Of a stretch of 64,000 nt of DNA, positions 63,025 to 64,000 are shown piece after piece. The notes below the pieces were generated by a model, which saw nothing but the letters and a program-made list of their open reading frames with translations, had not been told where the DNA came from and searched no databases. The DNA comes from Fundicoccus sp052116145 (GTDB taxonomy: Bacteria; Bacillota; Bacilli; Lactobacillales; Aerococcaceae). The position numbers and the translations under genes were made by a program. The stretch lies in the NCBI RefSeq assembly GCF_052116145.1, contig NZ_JBQKLQ010000002.1, positions 62,001 through 126,000 of the forward strand, written 5' to 3'. Each line of letters starts with the position of its first letter. Position 1 is the first letter of the stretch.

Positions 63025-63113
63025 AATGCCCCATTCTATTTTACACAAAATAGAGTGAGGCTTTTTGTTATTGTTAGGACTTTTTAATAGTAAAAAAAAT
63101 TGGAGTGATAAAA

Positions 63114-64000
63114 ATGAAGATTAGAAAATTCGCATATGGTTTATTAGCAACGTTAGCCTTAGGAACACACACAACAGGTGGCGCAGCTGTCGTCCATGCA
63201 CAAGAGAATGAACCTATTCGAATTGGCGCTAACTTGGAACTTTCAGGTTACGGATCGGCATACGGCATTCCAATTCTCGACAATTTACGTTTAGCGGCTG
63301 ATGAAATCAACGAAGCAGGTGGCCTTTTAGATGGACGCCCGATTGAAATTATTGAATACGATAATACCTCAAATAAAACTGAAGCTGCGGCCATTGCGAC
63401 ACGACTAGCAGGTGAAGATATCTCAACCATCATTGGACCAGCCACTTCTGATATGATTTTCGCCTCAAGGCCGACAGCCATCGAAAGTTTGATTCCGACG
63501 ATGTATCCAGTAGGAACGTCTGATGAATTGACCTTGGATGACACGGGCGCGGTACTCGACAATATCTTCCGCCTAGCTTTTACTTATTCTTTCCAAGGGA
63601 ATGCGGCCGCCAGATTTGCGACTGAGCACCTGAGCGCGACAAAGGCCGTGACCATCATTGATCAATCGAACGACTACTCAGTTGGTCTGGGCGACCCCTT
63701 TATTGCTGAATTCGAGGCTCTTGGCGGGACAGTTGTTGACCAACAATTTTACAATAGTGGGGATCAAGACTTTATGGGCATATTAACAGCTTTACAAGCA
63801 CAAGAATTTGACGTGATTTACCTACCAGGCTTCTTTACAGAAGGTGGCAGCATCATCCGCCAAGCACGTGAGATGGGCATTATGCAGCCAATTCTAAGTG
63901 GGCACGGTCTAGCCAGCGATACGCTAATTGACATCGCGGGTGCTCACAATATCAACGACCTTTACATCACATCAATGTTCTATACCGGCAGCGAAACCCC
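63114..64000 (+). CDS. Branched-chain amino acid ABC transporter substrate-binding protein (partial)
   Basis: Open from ATG 63114, with TTGGAG 8 bases upstream, to the window end: 295 codons and still open. A signal peptide of about 30 residues ends VVHAQ. The mature part matches LivJ-type type I periplasmic-binding folds: RIGANLELSGYGSAYGIP, EINEAGGLLDGRPIEIIEYD, IIGPATSDMIFASRPTAIES, and FDVIYLPGFFTEGGSIIRQA. No lipobox is seen. It would capture Leu/Ile/Val or a related ligand outside the cell for an ABC importer presumably encoded beyond the window. The upstream Val/Ile attenuator supports a branched-chain substrate. Confidence 0.9.
   Translation, partial: MKIRKFAYGLLATLALGTHTTGGAAVVHAQENEPIRIGANLELSGYGSAYGIPILDNLRLAADEINEAGGLLDGRPIEIIEYDNTSNKTEAAAIATRLAGEDISTIIGPATSDMIFASRPTAIESLIPTMYPVGTSDELTLDDTGAVLDNIFRLAFTYSFQGNAAARFATEHLSATKAVTIIDQSNDYSVGLGDPFIAEFEALGGTVVDQQFYNSGDQDFMGILTALQAQEFDVIYLPGFFTEGGSIIRQAREMGIMQPILSGHGLASDTLIDIAGAHNINDLYITSMFYTGSET

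Overview
The window looks like chromosomal DNA of a low-to-moderate GC Gram-positive bacterium (Firmicutes). The pointers are strong purine-rich ribosome binding sites, a CIRCE-controlled groESL operon, a T-box leader before prolyl-tRNA synthetase, Rex, a DAK2-DegV fusion protein and an ABC-F protein. I lean towards Lactobacillales (Aerococcaceae or Carnobacteriaceae-like), but that is inference and not proven by the sequence. No rRNA or tRNA gene was seen.

Layout. 0-5 kb: start of a secreted protein, a gene-poor stretch with remnants, and an operon DUF2177 - DAK2/DegV - DUF1295, the last broken by one stop codon. 5.0-5.5 kb: an unidentified gene remnant running into a three-repeat type I-E CRISPR relic without cas genes. 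5.7-7.8 kb: groES-groEL. 8-10.5 kb: a 5'-truncated sufB joined head to head to a truncated FecCD permease, followed by an intact siderophore-type ABC ATPase. 11-16 kb: a sugar isomerase/epimerase-like protein, an orphan gene, and a two-gene unit of unknown function (HNH-like membrane protein plus Gly/Ala-rich membrane protein with a PH-like tail). 16.7-20 kb: complete Na+-pumping oxaloacetate decarboxylase (alpha, gamma, biotin carrier, beta). 20-26 kb: VanZ/RDD protein, a decayed gene, a 42-bp repeat array, Rex and an MBL-fold hydrolase.

26.5-43 kb is a catabolic island: GntP-type permease, crotonase, 3-hydroxyacyl-CoA dehydrogenase, acyl-CoA dehydrogenase, thiolase, a LysR regulator and a second acyl-CoA dehydrogenase. 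Next comes a full catechol meta-cleavage lower pathway: extradiol dioxygenase, ring-fission-product hydrolase, 2-hydroxypentadienoate hydratase, 4-hydroxy-2-oxovalerate aldolase and acylating acetaldehyde dehydrogenase, with a divergent IclR regulator. These could take a catechol to pyruvate and acetyl-CoA, which is unusual for the suspected host group. Catabolite-response-like sites precede several of the units.

43-64 kb is mostly housekeeping: ABC-F, ArsR, a NERD-like protein, tsaD - two GNAT genes - tsaB, hisC, proS with T-box, lepB, a flavin reductase behind two promoters with MhqR-like motifs, LURP-one, DUF924, VOC and a metallophosphoesterase. The window ends in a LivJ-type binding protein behind a Val/Ile leader-peptide attenuator.

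The most unusual content is non-coding. Two minisatellite families (42-bp and about 176-bp periods) each occur twice in opposite orientation, mostly between convergent genes. A dispersed element of about 90 bp folds into a cloverleaf with compensatory changes between copies. A 167-190-bp structured element occurs at 36.0 and 53.1 kb with a conserved, pseudoknot-like core.
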